A stretch of DNA of 64,000 nucleotides from Budorcas taxicolor (lineage: Eukaryota > Chordata > Mammalia > Artiodactyla > Bovidae). The notes beneath the pieces are model-generated. The model did no database searches. It saw only the letters and a program-made list of their open reading frames with translations, and was not told where the DNA came from. This document shows positions 1 through 12,209 of the stretch, piece after piece (position 1 is the first letter of the stretch; each line of letters opens with the position of its first letter). The stretch lies in contig NC_068915.1 of the NCBI RefSeq assembly GCF_023091745.1, positions 32,976,001 to 33,040,000 on the forward strand, written 5' to 3'. Made by a program: the position numbers and the translations under genes.

Positions 1-1045
1 ATCACAAGAAACTGTAGGAAATTCTTAAAGAGATGGGAGTACCAGATCACTTTACCTGTCTCCTGAGAAAACTGTATGTGGGTCAAGAAGCAACAGTTTA
101 AATCAAATATGGAATAACACACTGGTTCCAAATTAGGAAAAGAGTATGACAAGATTGTATACTGTCACTCTGCTTATTTAACTTTATATGCAGAGTACAT
201 CATATAAAATGCTGGGCTGGGTAAACCACAAGCTGGAATCGAGATTGCTAGGAGAAATATCAACAGCTTCAGATATTCAGATGATACTACCCTATATGGC
301 AGAAAGTGAAGAGGAACTAAAGAGCCTCTTCATGAGGGTGAAAGAGAAGAGTGAAAAAGCTAACTTGAAACTTAACATTTACAAAATAAAGATCATGGCA
401 TCAAGTCCATCACTTCATGGCAAATAGAAGGCGAAAAAGTAGAAGCAGTGACAGATTTATCTTCTCAGACTCCAAAATCACTGCAGACGGTGACTGCAGC
501 CATGAAATTAAAAGATACTTGCTCCTTGGAAGGAAAGGTATGACAAATCTAAACAGCATACTAAAAAGCAGAGATATCACTTTGCCAACAAAAGTCCATA
601 CAGTTAAAGGAATGGTTTTTCCAGTAGTCATGTACAAATATGAGAGTTGGACCATAAAGAAGACTGAACACTGAAGAATTGGATGTTTTTGAACTGTGAT
701 GCTGGAGAAGACTCTTGAGAGTCCCTTGGATGGCAAGGAGACCAAACCAGTCAATCCTAAAGGAAATCAACCCTCAATACTCATTGGAAGTACTAATGCT
801 AAAGCTGAAGCTCCAATACTTTGGCCACCTGACGCAAAGAGTTGACTCATTGGAAACGACCCTGATGCTGGGAAAGACTGAAGGCCAAAGAAGAAAGAGC
901 AGCCTAGGATGAGATATTTAGATAGCATCACCTACTCAGTGGACATGAATCTGAGCAAATTACAGAAGATAAGGGAGGACAGAGGAGCCTGGCATGCTGC
1001 AGTCCATGGGGTCTCAAAGAATCAGACACAACTTAGTGATTAAAG
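1..1045 (+). mobile_element. BovB (RTE LINE) 3' portion, entering from outside the window
   Basis: The sequence parallels the BovB copy at 44.3-45.4 kb in this window, from the reverse-transcriptase core through the C-terminal region to the 3' end. Readable RT-derived phrases are broken by stops and frameshifts. Examples are a peptide around 300-420 with EEELKSLF, and one around 480-670 with GDCSHEIKRYLLLGRKGM. The catalytic YADD box is degraded to a Y/F-S-D-D-like string near 275. The 5' end lies outside the window. It is a dead copy. Confidence 0.9.
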
Positions 1046-1857
1046 AACATCAACAAATAAATAGAAAGCAAAACTCCTTTCCCATTATTTTATTTTAGAA
1101 ATGTAGTATGTTGTATTCAATTCACACTAAAATAGAAAATATAAATTAATAAAATCAATTAGAGGAACAATAACAGATCTAAAGTTTGATATCCAAAAAA
1201 ATGAATAGATCTTAACTGTATGTCATAAATCATTAGCATCTGACCCCAGCATTACTAACAATATTCTGAGTTGCTATGGATCAGTTTTGAAGATATATGG
1301 ATCAATTTTGAAGGCTGTTTCTGCAGTATGGTAGTTTTTGCTTTTTTTGTTTTTTCCTTTGCAAAATACATCCAAATTAAAAGTTCACCAGTTTCACATC
1401 CTTTAAGTAAAATGTTTGGAATCACCTTCAAGGGTCCTTACTGTTCTACAGTCAAAATATATTCATAGTTATTTATGAATTCATACTTCCCATAGCTGGA
1501 AAATGTTCCCTGAAAAGAAAAGCAAACTATTTTCAATATTTCGAAAGCCTGAAAAGAATGTAGAAAACAGAATATGCCTATGAACAGTGCAATAAATCAA
1601 CTTATTGGGGAATTTTGTTAAAATGTAGCTCCTGATTCAGTAAGTCTGGGGTTTGCAACTGATATTCTCCATCACTAATCAGTTTGCCATGTGATACTGA
1701 TGTTGCTGGTCTACTGGCCACACTGTGAATAATAAGATTTTAGAAACAATGCCCTCTCAAGTACATTCAATGAAGACTGTAAAAATGTGGAAATGAAGAA
1801 TAACCATGACTGCAAGTTTTGGCCTCTTCCATCTCTCTATTTTAATGAATGCAAAAA
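1046..1857. other. AT-rich stretch without recognisable feature
   Basis: No gene and no repeat that I can name. Short open frames here lack coding character. Confidence 0.5.
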
Positions 1858-1885
1858 AAAAAAAAAAAGTAGTAGTAGTGTGTCA
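1858..1885. repeat. Poly-A and AGT simple repeat
   Basis: A run of A is followed by a few AGT units, just before the L1 3' fragment. Confidence 0.8.
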
Positions 1886-2425
1886 CAAGAGCCAAAACAT
1901 GGAAACAACCTAAATGTCTAAAGACAGATGAATAGATAAAGAAGTGGCACACATATACAATGGAATACTACTCAAGTCATAAAAAGAACAAAATTAGGCC
2001 ATTGGCAGCAACATGGATTCAACTAGAGATTGTCATACTAAGTAAAGTAAGTCAGGAAGAAGAAGACAAATATATAATACCACTTATATGTGGAATCTAA
2101 AATATGGCACAAATGATTCTATCTAGAAAACATAAATAGACTCATAGACAGAGAGAACAGACTTATGGTTGCCAAAGGGGAGTGTGGATGGATAGGGATG
2201 TATGAGAGTTTGGGGTTGGTAAATGCAAACTATTGTTCTTAGGATGGATAAACAAGGTCCTAATGATTAGCATAAGGAACTATACTGGATATCCCATGAC
2301 AAACCATAATAGAAAATAATATTAAAAATAATGTATGTATGTGTACAACTGAGTTACTTTGCTATACAGCAGAGATTGGCACAGTATTATAAATCAACTA
2401 TAATTCAATTTTTTTAATACAAAGA
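1886..2425 (+). mobile_element. Old L1 LINE, 3' end (ORF2 tail plus 3' UTR)
   Basis: The text matches the familiar end of mammalian L1: the region encoding the GNNLNV-like end, then the 'cttatatgtggaatctaa' signature, and a 3' UTR ending in 'aaatcaactataattcaat' and an A-rich tail. It is 5'-truncated, with many substitutions. Confidence 0.8.
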
Positions 2426-2439
2426 TATAAAAAAAGAAG

Positions 2440-2640
2440 AAAAAAAGAGGTACTGTGTTAAACTTGAGCAAAAAGCTCTGGAATCAGACAGAAGAGTTTG
2501 AATACTGACTTAAAACTTGGATAATCTGCTAAAGTATAAAATAATATTTACAACAAAGAGCTGTTATAAGAATTAAATAAGAATAATAAATACAATGTCA
2601 TAATAGCATACACAAATACTAGTGTGAGTAGTTTCTCTCT
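2440..2640 (+). repeat. Possible MIR SINE remnant
   Basis: The order of motifs resembles MIR: 'tctggaatcagacagaa', a 'gaatactgac' segment, then 'agctgttataagaattaaata'. It is strongly diverged, and the call is tentative. Confidence 0.35.
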
Positions 2641-3979
2641 TTACTTCATAATCTTCTTACGTTGTTTTCCTAGATGAGTACTAAGTGTTTTTTCTCATTT
2701 TTTTGCTTTGAGTTTATTTCTTAGTCTCAAAATTATCCTCTACTTCTCAAAATACTTCCTATTAGTCTGGAACCAATTTGATGTTAGTTAAATTTAAACC
2801 ATCTAAACAAAAAGTTTTAAAATATATATAATATCACTCGATAACAAAAATTTTAAATATGTTTGGCTGTAAATTTAAAAATATATACTGTGTACATATA
2901 TATACCAGAATCCATGTATTCAACTAATAACTGGAAAATACATACTACAGGGATGCTATAGAATCTCAATTTAAAAATATTATTTTGGAATAAGCAGAGC
3001 CTGTTTATAAAGCATGATTTTTTCAAGTTTCATTATTTTGTAATCTCACTTTATTTTTGGCCAGAAATTATATTTCTACTTTGATCATTCACTTTATACA
3101 CCACATTTGGCACATTTTAACTTCTTTTAATGGCAAAAACAGAACTGACTCTATAAATTTGAAGATTTGCCACTGTTAAGAATTTTTCAATGTACACCCT
3201 ACAGAATGCAAGACAACACCCACAAAGGAACCTGAAACAGTATGAGCAATGGTGATATTACTGTATTTTTTGGCTCCTATTATAATTACTGCAAAGGGAA
3301 CATCATTCATGCCAATAAACCAGTTTGAGTATGCTGTTCAATCAATCCCATTTTCTAAGTGTCACACCTCATATGTTTTCATGTAGATTTTAATGAGAAA
3401 TAGGAAGACTTGGATTTTTTTCTACCTATCCTATTTCCAGCACACTCTGCACCAATAACAAAATTCTACAGCATTTGCTATCTTTTTAACCCACGCCACA
3501 CCTCTAATTAACTTAGCTGATGTCCCTAAAATGGAAAGGGAAAGCTGAATTAAAAGGCAGATGCTCACTATGCCACATTACTGTTGCAAATTCACTGGCA
3601 CATATGGGAGCCAGAAGCCCAGATCACAAGGATCATGAATTCTGGAAGTCTCTCCGCTAAATCCAGGACATTGGCAACAAACTTTTGGAATCTGAAAAAA
3701 TTTACAATGTACTGGCAAACTTTTTTATATTCGCTTGCTCTTCCAAATGCTTTTCCAACCTTCCCCCAACACACCTGCCTCCTCTGGGACTGTCCAGGTA
3801 GCATCAGCTACAGCAACTCTGCTTTCTAGAAAATGACCAAGCCAGATGACACCTTCAGCCTATGCACACCTGAATCCTAAAAGCATGGAACAGATACAGC
3901 ACTACAAGGTGGTAAAATCACCTTCAAAAACATTTTATTGCTCCATTTGTTTTAAGGTTTTCCAGGACTTTTCTCTGAA

Positions 3980-3980
<1 letters not shown>
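2641..3980. other. Unique-looking AT-rich sequence
   Basis: No named repeat or gene. Overlapping open frames on opposite strands near 3584-3829 have no recognisable domain, start context or partner exon. I regard them as chance. Confidence 0.5.
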
Positions 3981-4011
<31 letters not shown>

Positions 4012-4027
4012 ATATATATATATATAA
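3981..4027. repeat. (TA)n microsatellite
   Basis: Nearly pure TA dinucleotides with two phase breaks (AAT). No adjacent SINE tail explains it. Confidence 0.9.
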
Positions 4028-4174
4028 GTTATTTACATTTTGTATATATTTTCTCTGAAATGTATATTATCATACATTGATATTTTCTTCATTGAGTTAT
4101 TCAATTGCATTAATTTGATTTTTTAAGAATTGTTTTGTTCATTTAGCAAATATACGTGGAACGACTTGTGAAGG

Positions 4175-4399
4175 TGGTAATGGTTTAGTCACCAAGTCAT
4201 GTCTAACTCATCTAACCTCATGTACTGTAGGCTGCCAGGCTCCTCTGTCCATGGGATTTCCCAGGCAAGAATACTGGAGTGGACTGCCATTTCCTTCTCC
4301 AGAGGATCTTCCAGACTCAGGGATCAAACCCAGGTCTCCTGCATTGCAGACAGTATTTCAGGTGGATTCTTTACCGACTGAACCACCTGGGAAACCCAT
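4175..4399 (-). mobile_element. Bov-tA SINE with target-site duplication
   Basis: On the minus strand this reads as a tRNA-derived head (the complement of 'accacctgggaaaccc') followed by the BovB-derived body ('ggcaagaatactggagtgg' as seen on +). The direct repeat ttgtgaagg at 4166-4174 and 4400-4408 marks the insertion. Open frames across it, with peptides such as SGLPFPSPEDLPD, are SINE sequence and not genes. Confidence 0.9.
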
Positions 4400-4509
4400 T
4401 TGTGAAGGAAGGATAATGTATTTATTAAGATTTATAGCTCTGTAGTCAAGTCTTTTGAATTAAATTCATTCTTAGGAAAGTCATTTGATCCCACTAAGCA
4501 TTGTTTTAT
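4400..4509. other. Short spacer between repeats
   Basis: Contains the right target-site copy of the preceding SINE. Nothing else is seen. Confidence 0.5.
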
Positions 4510-4625
4510 TTAATTGTGAGTAGAAGCAGTAATCTTATAGAGTTATAGTTGGAGTTAAAGATATAAACAAATGTCTATTTCTTAGCACAGTTGTTGGTAC
4601 ATAGTAAACAATAAATAAATAAACA
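4510..4625 (+). repeat. Possible MIR remnant (3' half)
   Basis: Pattern 'tagagttatagttggagttaaa' ... 'cttagcacagttgttggtacatagtaaacaataaat' follows the MIR 3' half in order. Diverged. Confidence 0.45.
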
Positions 4626-4949
4626 TTACTAGAAGTCTCAGTTATGGGCATTTTAAAGAGCAATAAAAAGCAGGGAAGGCACAGTCCTTAGTTTCAAGAA
4701 GTTTAACACCCACCAGGAAAATTAAAAATGGAACACAGATATCTAATCTAGCTAAATACCTTTCTTATACCTGTAAAAAAAAGAATGGCTTACATGTGAA
4801 AAAAGGAAGGAAAACACACAAAAGTTCCAGCAGGGTTCACCTTGAGTCAGGATTGTTAAGGTGATATTTTGGAGACCAAGACTCTAAAATACTAATGATT
4901 CCTAGTGTCAATATGGACTTGCACATCTGCCGCTCCAGAGCTAGAGAAT

Positions 4950-5200
4950 CTTCTTCCACTCTCTATCTAACAAACCTGTCATCTTTCAAGAACTCACTCA
5001 ATGATCACTGCTGTTACTCTCAGCGCCTCTATGACCTAGTCAAACACTGCTGATAGTGTCTGCATACACCTCTACTCTCATACTGTTCCCACTGCATTGA
5101 AGCTAGTTGTATGTATGCAGCTATGACCTTTTTCAGAAACAGAACCATGTTTTATTTATTATTCTATGACCCAGCAACGGGCATTCAGTACTACATAATG
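4950..5200 (+). repeat. Possible L2 LINE 3' end
   Basis: 'tcatctttcaagaactcactcaa' ... 'cagaaccatgttttattta' ... 'gacccagcaacgggcattcagta' follows the word order of an L2 3' end (TTCAAGACCCAGCTCAA-type to GTGCCTGGCACATAGTA-type). Old and degraded. Confidence 0.45.
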
Positions 5201-6074
5201 GCTTTTTTGTTGTTTATCGGTTTTTGTTTGAGCTTTTGAACACATAAATGAGTAAAGGTGACATACTGGTTGGACTTGGGATGAAAATAATTTTATAGAC
5301 AGAACTTGGCAGAGTAGGCGTGTATCACAGGTAAAGGATAAAGACACAAAAAGGAGAGAGGTAAGGCATGTTTACCGAAATCAAGTTATTGGAATAGCAG
5401 GAGATTGAAAGTGGAAGCCAGACCCAGCATAAAATTTTGAAACAGCACAGGTGTAAATCCAAAGGCAATTGGTTGCTTAAAAATAAAAACAGTCAGAAAA
5501 ACTAGGTAAAGCTCTATGTTTAATTAAATCTTTCTTCTTTTACCCCCTCCTTGTCTTAATATACTTGCTGTGTTCATAGAATTTCTTTCTTATCTCCAGA
5601 GGGAGATTAGGCTACCCAAACCACACTATTAAATGTAGTTTACAAAGAAATACAATTCAGATAGATGGGAATTCTCTGCTTAGCAAGGGATTTAGAATCA
5701 CAGGGCTGTTTGCTGCCTCTGGTACCCTTCTATAAAGATTTTTTCCCAAAAATAGTCAATATCAAAGGTCACACATTGAAAAAGTCACTTGGAATTAGAA
5801 GCCTGAGAGAAAATGCTTAGCAGAAAATGTTTTGGCAAGCTTTTAAAGCCTTTCATTGAGCTGGCAACAAGACAGACCATGCTGGCCTCCTAAGCAAGCA
5901 GAGCAAATGTGTCATTTCAGAGGTGACAGAAAAGCTTCCTGTCCCTAAATATCACTCTCACCTGTTTCTTTTTCAAGAGCAGAGATTCATTCCTTAATGT
6001 TGAGCTACCAAGCTTTACTGAAATGCACAAACCTCTGAAAGGAAGGGGGCGAGGAATAAAAGTAACACATGCTT
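5201..6074. other. No gene or named repeat seen
   Basis: Mixed-composition unique sequence. I see no exon-like or repeat structure. Confidence 0.5.
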
Positions 6075-6245
6075 AGTGACTACAGTCATGCACTGTACTG
6101 AGTTTTTCATACATATTTTGTTATTATATCTAGATATCACATTTGAGGAAAAAATTCTAGTTCAGAGAAGTTCAACTATTTGCCAAAAGTTATACAGCTT
6201 ACCTAGATAGAATTTAAATTTAACCTTAGGTCTGATTCAAAATTT
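6075..6245 (-). repeat. MIR SINE remnant
   Basis: It reads as a reverse MIR: 'gtactgagtttttcatacat', then 'tcacatttgaggaaaaaattctagttcagagaagtt', then 'gccaaaagttatacagctt'. Old, with many substitutions. Confidence 0.6.
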
Positions 6246-6267
6246 CTTTTGTTATTAATTTACTTGG

Positions 6268-7160
6268 AACAACTAACTGGCTCAAAATTGGGAAAGGAGT
6301 ATGACAAGGCTCCATATTGTCACCCTACTTATTTAATCTATATGCAGAGTACATCATGGAAAACGCCAGGTTGGATGACTCACAAACTGGAACCAAAATT
6401 GCAAGGAGAAATATCAGCAGTCTCAGATATGTAGATGATACCATTCTAATAGCAGAAAGAGGAACTAAACAGTCTGTTGATGAGGGTGAAAGAGGAGAGT
6501 GAAACAATTGGCTTGAAACTCAACATTCAAAAAACTAAGATCATGGCATCTCATTCCATCATTTCATTGTAAATAGGGGATAAAATGGAATCACTGAGGA
6601 CAGTGACTGCAGCCATGAAATTAAAAGACACTTGCTCCTGGGAAGGCAAGCTATGACAAACTTAGACAACGTAGTAAAAAGCAAAGACATCACTTTGCTA
6701 ACAAATGTCTGTATAGTCAAAGCTATCGTTTTTCCAGTAGTCATGTACAGATGTGAGAGTTGAACCATAAAGAAAGCTGAGCACCAAAGAATTGATGCTT
6801 TCAAACTGTGTACTGGAGAAAACTTCTGAGAGTCCCTTGGACACCAAGGAGGTCAAACCAATCAATCCTAAAGGAAATCAGTCCTGAATATTCATTGGAA
6901 GGACTGATTCTGAAGCTGAAGTTTCAACAGTTTGGCCAGCTGTTGTGAAGAGCTGACTCACTGGAAAAGATCCTGATCTTGGGAAAGACTGAGGCAGGAG
7001 GAGAAGGGTGCAACAGAGCATGAGATAGTTGGATGGCATCACTGACTCAATGGGCATGAATATGAGCACACTCTGGGAGACAGTGGAGGACAGAGGAACC
7101 TGCCTTGCTACAGTCCACAGGGTTGCAAAAGAGTCAGACATGACTGTGGCTGAACAATAA
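6268..7160 (+). mobile_element. BovB (RTE LINE), 5'-truncated
   Basis: It is collinear with the BovB at 44.4-45.4 kb, from the segment just before the RT catalytic box to the 3' end. The catalytic box reads Y-V-D-D near 6428-6439, not Y-A-D-D. Frameshifts and stops break the frame, for example at 'tttcattgtaaatagg'. It ends near 'gcaaaagagtcagacatgac'. Inactive. Confidence 0.88.
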
Positions 7161-8644
7161 TACCTGTCCTAAACTTACCAACTGATCCCTAGTTGGAAGC
7201 AAAACTTGGTAAGGAAAAGAACAGAAAGCATTTGAGAGCACTGCATACTGGTAAGGAATTAAGGAAGAAGGACTACGACATGCCAGAAGGAAAAAGGAGA
7301 AAGCAAAACACAAAAGATCTCACAACCTAAATGTCTGAGAGTTAAATTAAGACCAGCTCCTTAGGAAGTCACCTTGCCTCTAGTACAAAGGAATTTAACT
7401 ACAATATTTGCATATATTTCTTGGAAGAGGATAAATAATTTTCCCTCTACCCTTCTAGGTTCTTGGCTGAGATATCCCCTGTAATAAAAAACAGATGAAT
7501 ATGAGAAAAATAAAAAGAAGTTTAATAACATCTAATCTCCTGTATACATGGGAGATACCGAGGAAAACTGAGGAACTCCCTGGAATGTTCCAGACCACCT
7601 TATTTATCATCTTCAGTCAAAGACAAAGGAAAAATTTATGGGTTAGACAAAATATGTCTTTCATCAAGGTTGTTTTCATTTTAGGGAATGATCCTAACTT
7701 TGTTTGTATGAATATACAAAAAAACCTTATGTATATATTTTGCTAAGAAATATATAACAGATAAATTCAACTTACTTAACAATCATTTTAAACAATATGA
7801 TGGTAGTTAAAAGGCAAGTATGAATGGTAGTTATGTATGAACAAATATGAACGGCAGTTAAAAGGCAAGTGCATATCCTTTCCTTGTGCAAAACAGGTGA
7901 CTGCTTTGAAAAACAGGTGACCTAGATGGGAAAGGTAAGAAGAGCAAACTTCAAATTGTCTTCAAAATTTCAAACTTCTTTTTTTTCACTTCTGTTTGTT
8001 TGAATCTGATCTAATTTGTCACCATAAATATTCTGACTATTGATACACTCTATAACTAATTTGAATACAGTTTTCATAAAATATGGTATGTTTGACTATG
8101 TTGCAAGTCTTCCTAGATGATTTAAGTTTTCAGAATTAAAATGATAGCAAAATAACTTCATTGACCTTGTCCCTAGTCACTTGACATTCTTGTTAGGCAC
8201 AATTCATTTAAAAGTTCTAAAGAAATGTTCTTTTCCCATATATAAATATCCTTAAATAGACACCTGATCCAAAGTTTGGAAATACTGGCTCAGCCTGGCA
8301 GCACTGCCATAATCCTCTTTAACACTGTATCTAATATACATAAAGATTCACAAGGTTTTATGTATGTGTATTCTAGAAAATCATAATGATTTGGCCATTT
8401 CTGGTTAAAGACAACATACAATGTTACAACCTTGGCTAGACTGTATTTGCTTACAGAGCAATGATTTCATTTTGTTTTAGTCACTTCTAAGATGTATGAC
8501 CCCTTAAAAATAACATCTACCTGCTCATCACTTACTAAGCATGTGATTTTGTTGGCTCTTTCCAAAGCTTTCTGCTTTGATTTTTCCAGTGCAGCAGTTA
8601 CTATAGAAACAATGTCATTGAAATACAAAGTGTAGTGATATATT
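7161..8644. other. AT-rich unique-looking stretch
   Basis: No gene or named transposon. It includes the small local duplication at 7797-7921, listed separately. Confidence 0.5.
7797..7921. repeat. Local short direct repeats
   Basis: The string 'gttaaaaggcaagt' occurs at about 7806-7819 and again at 7857-7870, with a partial 'tggtagtta' copy between them. Directly downstream 'aaacaggtgac' occurs near 7891-7901 and 7911-7921. Confidence 0.8.
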
Positions 8645-8850
8645 AAATCACAGTAGAACATATGTTAGATAACATGTTAGATATGTTAGATGCATGTTGC
8701 TTGTGTATAGTTGTATATACTTGTATACACATGTATACACATCTATGCATGTATATATGCTTGCTGAATATGCATGAGTGTGTATACTAGTGCATATACC
8801 AGTTTATAGCACAGATCTACATGTAACTTATTAACATACACATATCAGAA
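8645..8850. repeat. ATGT-rich low-complexity tract
   Basis: Imperfect repeats of 'tgttagata' pass into 'tatacacatgtatacacat'-type alternating purine-pyrimidine sequence. No transposon boundary is visible. Confidence 0.6.
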
Positions 8851-9885
8851 ATATGTAATATACAAACATATTAGGTTGAGAATCTCATAAATTAGAATAT
8901 AGATAAGGTTTTACCATATGAAAAGGCTAAGCTAGTAAAACTAGATAATATTAAAATAGAATGTTTTCCTAAATTTTAGATTTTTTAAAATGTAAATATG
9001 TAGGAAAAAAGCAGAGAACAGTTTGCTGAATGGTTAAACTTCTTAGTGCTAAAATATATGTATAAAGCAGAATTTAAAACTCTTTTTCAAATATTATAAA
9101 TTTCCATTTTAGGATAAAAGAAAATGACAAATTTGAGAAAAAAAACTCTTTCCTCAGATATTTTCATATGAAACTTAACTATTTAAAATATATATTTTTC
9201 ATGAATATGAACATTACTTGTGAAGTTCAGTAAGCAGAAGAATGATCTCAGAAGGTACATAACTTTGTTCATATTTCTCAGCTATATTTTAGGTATGAGA
9301 AAACTCCTCTTTTGTGCTTTGTAAAATGCTTAAAAATATTAAAATGAGTATTATTTTCTTTTCAGTGAGAATGTTGTTGTTGTTGCTATGTAAAACACTG
9401 TCAGAAATACAGCCAGATAAAAAGTAGAGTTTGGATATAACAAACCTAGTTATTATATTAGAATAAGCCAGCTCTGTTAATGCATGTTGGCCCCAATCTC
9501 CTTTTTCTTCATAATATGAAAATCATTCTAAAAGAAATTTAAAATTTAACTGTAATCTAATGCTACTTAAAGTAACATCTTTAATAGTTACCTCATGGAA
9601 ACCTGTATTTTAAAATCTAAAAATTGTTCAAACATAGAATAATTCCTGGTTTACTACTAAAGTAGTATAGTTTTTCAAGAAACTAAAATATCAACTAGCC
9701 CAAAGAAATAGTAATGGCAAAATACATTCCATATAGAGAAGTGAAACATCTACAAGTATTTTGAGGTACATGTATTTTTGGAAGCTGGATATGAGCTGGA
9801 TGTCATGACTGAAAGAATCTCTGGAAAAAAAAAAAAGAAAAGAAAGAATCTCGTGAAATAGAGGAGTTTACACTCTGGGAAAAAA
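8851..9885. other. AT-rich stretch without recognisable feature
   Basis: Nothing recognised apart from short A-rich runs, for example near 9825. Confidence 0.5.
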
Positions 9886-9889
9886 GCAA

Positions 9890-10105
9890 ACCACAGACAT
9901 GTCAGCAAATACATTCAAAATAACCTAAGTTTAATAAAAGACAGTAATGAAAGCAGCATTGTGTGTATGGATAATTAAGAGGACAGGTTGAACTAAAATG
10001 ATCAGAGAAGGCTGCCATGAGTAGGCAAATATCTGAACTGACTCTTAAATGGTGAGAATAAGGCAGGATAAAGATTTTGAAGAGAGAAGCTTCTTAGCAG
10101 AAGAT
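9890..10105 (-). repeat. L2 LINE remnant
   Basis: The wording matches an antisense L2: 'gatcagagaaggctgccatga', 'atctgaactgactcttaaat', 'ggcaggataaagattttga'. Compare the clearer antisense L2 copies at 24.6 and 28.6 kb. Confidence 0.55.
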
Positions 10106-10449
10106 AGCACAAAATCTTGAGAACGAACTTTGCATAGAGAAATTCATAAGTAATTTTCTATTTAATAAAATCACAGCAATAATAAAGGTGGTGGTGTTAT
10201 AAGTAAAGAAGAAAAGTCTCACTGACCTAGTACTCCCCTTATGATTGCCTACCTCTCCTCTAATCATATACTGTACTGGACAATCACCACAGCAGTTTCT
10301 GCTCACCCATGAGAGTACTGGTACTATCATCTTGGCAACTGACAAGTACATAGTCTTTAAAATCTGGCACGTTTACTATTCTGTGATATGGTGTCAGACT
10401 CCCTCCTTTTTACTTCCTTCTGTTTGGAAAATAGTAGCTATTTGACTAT
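10106..10449. other. No recognised feature
   Basis: Unique-looking. Small overlapping frames on both strands have no supporting signal. Confidence 0.45.
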
Positions 10450-10459
10450 TACTACTTTA

Positions 10460-10659
10460 GTCACTAAATCATGTCCAACTCATTTGTGACCCCATGTACT
10501 GTAGCCCTCCAGCCTCTTCTGTCCATGGGATTCTCCAGGCAAGAATACTGGAGTGGGTTGCCATTTCCTTCTCCAGGGATCTTCCTGACTCACAGATTGA
10601 ACCTGCGTCTCCTGCACTGGCAGGCAGATTCTTTACCTCTGAGCTACCTAGGAAGCCCA
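10460..10659 (-). mobile_element. Bov-tA SINE with target-site duplication
   Basis: The minus strand carries the tRNA-derived head (right side, complement of 'ctacctaggaagccc') and the BovB-derived body. An imperfect direct repeat flanks it: tactacttta at 10450-10459 and tactacctta at 10660-10669. Confidence 0.9.
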
Positions 10660-10689
10660 TACTACCTTATCTTTAACAAGAAACCAATC

Positions 10690-10895
10690 ACCAGTCCAGG
10701 TTCGATACAGGATCCTTGGGGCTGGTGCACTGGGATGACCTGGAGGGATGGTACGGGGAGGGAGGTGGGAGGGGGTTCAGGATGGGGAACACGTGTACGC
10801 CCATGGTGGATTCAGCTGATGTGTGGCAGAACCAATACAGTATTGTAAAGTAATTAGCCTCCAATTAAAATAAATAAATTTAATTTTTTTTAAAA
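10690..10895 (+). mobile_element. Bovine L1 3' end (3' UTR only)
   Basis: This is the GC-rich bovine L1 3' UTR: 'ggggctggtgcactgggatg', 'gggagggaggtgggaggggg', then 'accaatacagtattgtaaag' and an A/T-rich tail. The same text is present at 38.3-38.5 kb (+) and 50.5-50.7 kb (-). Very short, 5'-truncated insertion. Confidence 0.9.
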
Positions 10896-10969
10896 AATGG
10901 ACAACTGTATTATTTTCCATTGTCCAGATTTTCAATTTATCATTTTACATTACTTCTGAAAGCTACTTA

Positions 10970-11139
10970 TTAATTTTTTTAATTGAAGTATAGGTGATTT
11001 ACAATGTGTTAGTTTCAGGTGTACAGCAAAATGATTCAGCTATACATTTTTGTCGTATTTCTTTCCCATATAGGTTATTATAAAATATTGAGTATAGCTC
11101 CTTGTGCCACACAGTAGGTCCTTGTTTTATAAAGTAGAA

Positions 11140-11178
<39 letters not shown>

Positions 11179-11365
11179 GGTAGTATGTATCTGTTAGTCC
11201 CAAATTCCTAATTTGTCCACCCCTCCTTTCCTGTTTGATAACCATATGTTTTTCTATGTCTGTGGGTCTATTTCTCATTTGCATATAAGTCCATTTGTAT
11301 CTTTTTTTTAGATTCCACATATAAGTGAATATCATATAATATTTGTCTTTGTCTGGCTTACTACC
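10970..11365 (-). mobile_element. L1 3' end, antisense, with internal (GT)n(AT)n
   Basis: Antisense L1 3' UTR: 'caatgtgttagtttcaggtg' and 'acagtaggtccttgtttta' are followed by 'ccacatataagtgaatatca'. A GTGT-to-ATAT microsatellite at about 11140-11178 sits inside it and probably expanded after insertion. Confidence 0.85.
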
Positions 11366-11980
11366 ACTCTCTATTGGTAGTTTCCCAAATGTTCAATGAA
11401 CAGATATTTTCAGAGTATTCTCCTAGGTCCACCAATTTAAGGCCAACAAAGACTAATATTTCATTTGGTATCTTTGATTTCTTTCTTTGTAATCTATGCT
11501 ACTAAAATTTCCTTCTACTCTACTTACAGTTTGTTTACCTAATTTCTATTGGGAAGCATTTAGCTGTGACCTCTACTTTACTTAGCAACTTTGAACATCA
11601 TGTGTTTGAAAGCTCTGTCTTACAAACCATGTCTTAATCTCTGAAACTTCCTTACAATATGCTTCTATAATTAGTATACTTTTACAAAGTAGATGAATGA
11701 ATTGTCATACCCATTCTTTGTATTCCCCCAGCTCTCTTCCTTTTATTTATACCTAGTCCAATTGGTATAAAGCACTAATTTAGTTAAGAAAAAGCGGGAA
11801 CTAACTACTGGTTCTTTCTGAAAGATAGTTTAATTGAGTACATTGAAAATTATGCCCTCACAAACCCTGAGTTCTAATCTTTTCCAAATACTGATTATCT
11901 TTTATTATATCATTTTTCCTTTGAAATGAAAACTAATTCTGCACATCAGGGAAATAATTTGAAAATTATTATACCCTATA
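11366..11980. other. AT-rich stretch without recognisable feature
   Basis: Nothing recognised. Confidence 0.45.
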
Positions 11981-11986
11981 AACAGT

Positions 11987-12203
11987 TTCTCAGGTGGCAC
12001 TAGTGGTTAACACACACACAAAAAAAGAAAAACCCGCCTGCCCATGCAGGAGACACAGGTTCCATCCCTGGGTCAGGAAGATCTTCTGGAGAAGGGCATG
12101 GAATCCCACTGCAGTACTCTTGCCTGGGAAATATCATGGATAGAGGACTCTGGTGGTCTACAATTCATGGGGTTGCAAAGAGTTGGACACAACTTAGCGA
12201 CTG
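11987..12203 (+). mobile_element. Bov-tA SINE with insertion in its tRNA part
   Basis: Forward Bov-tA runs from 'ctcaggtggcactagtggtta' through 'aggagacacaggttccatcc' to 'ggacacaacttagcgactga'. About 20 bases of CA- then A-rich sequence (about 12010-12033) interrupt the tRNA-derived head after 'gtggttaa'. A short aacagt repeat flanks it (about 11981-11986 and 12204-12209). Confidence 0.88.
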
Positions 12204-12209
12204 AACAGT

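Noticed and set aside
4175..4399. tRNA-like boxes considered as real tRNA genes
   Set aside because: Only the degraded tRNA-derived heads of SINEs are present. No intact cloverleaf is seen.
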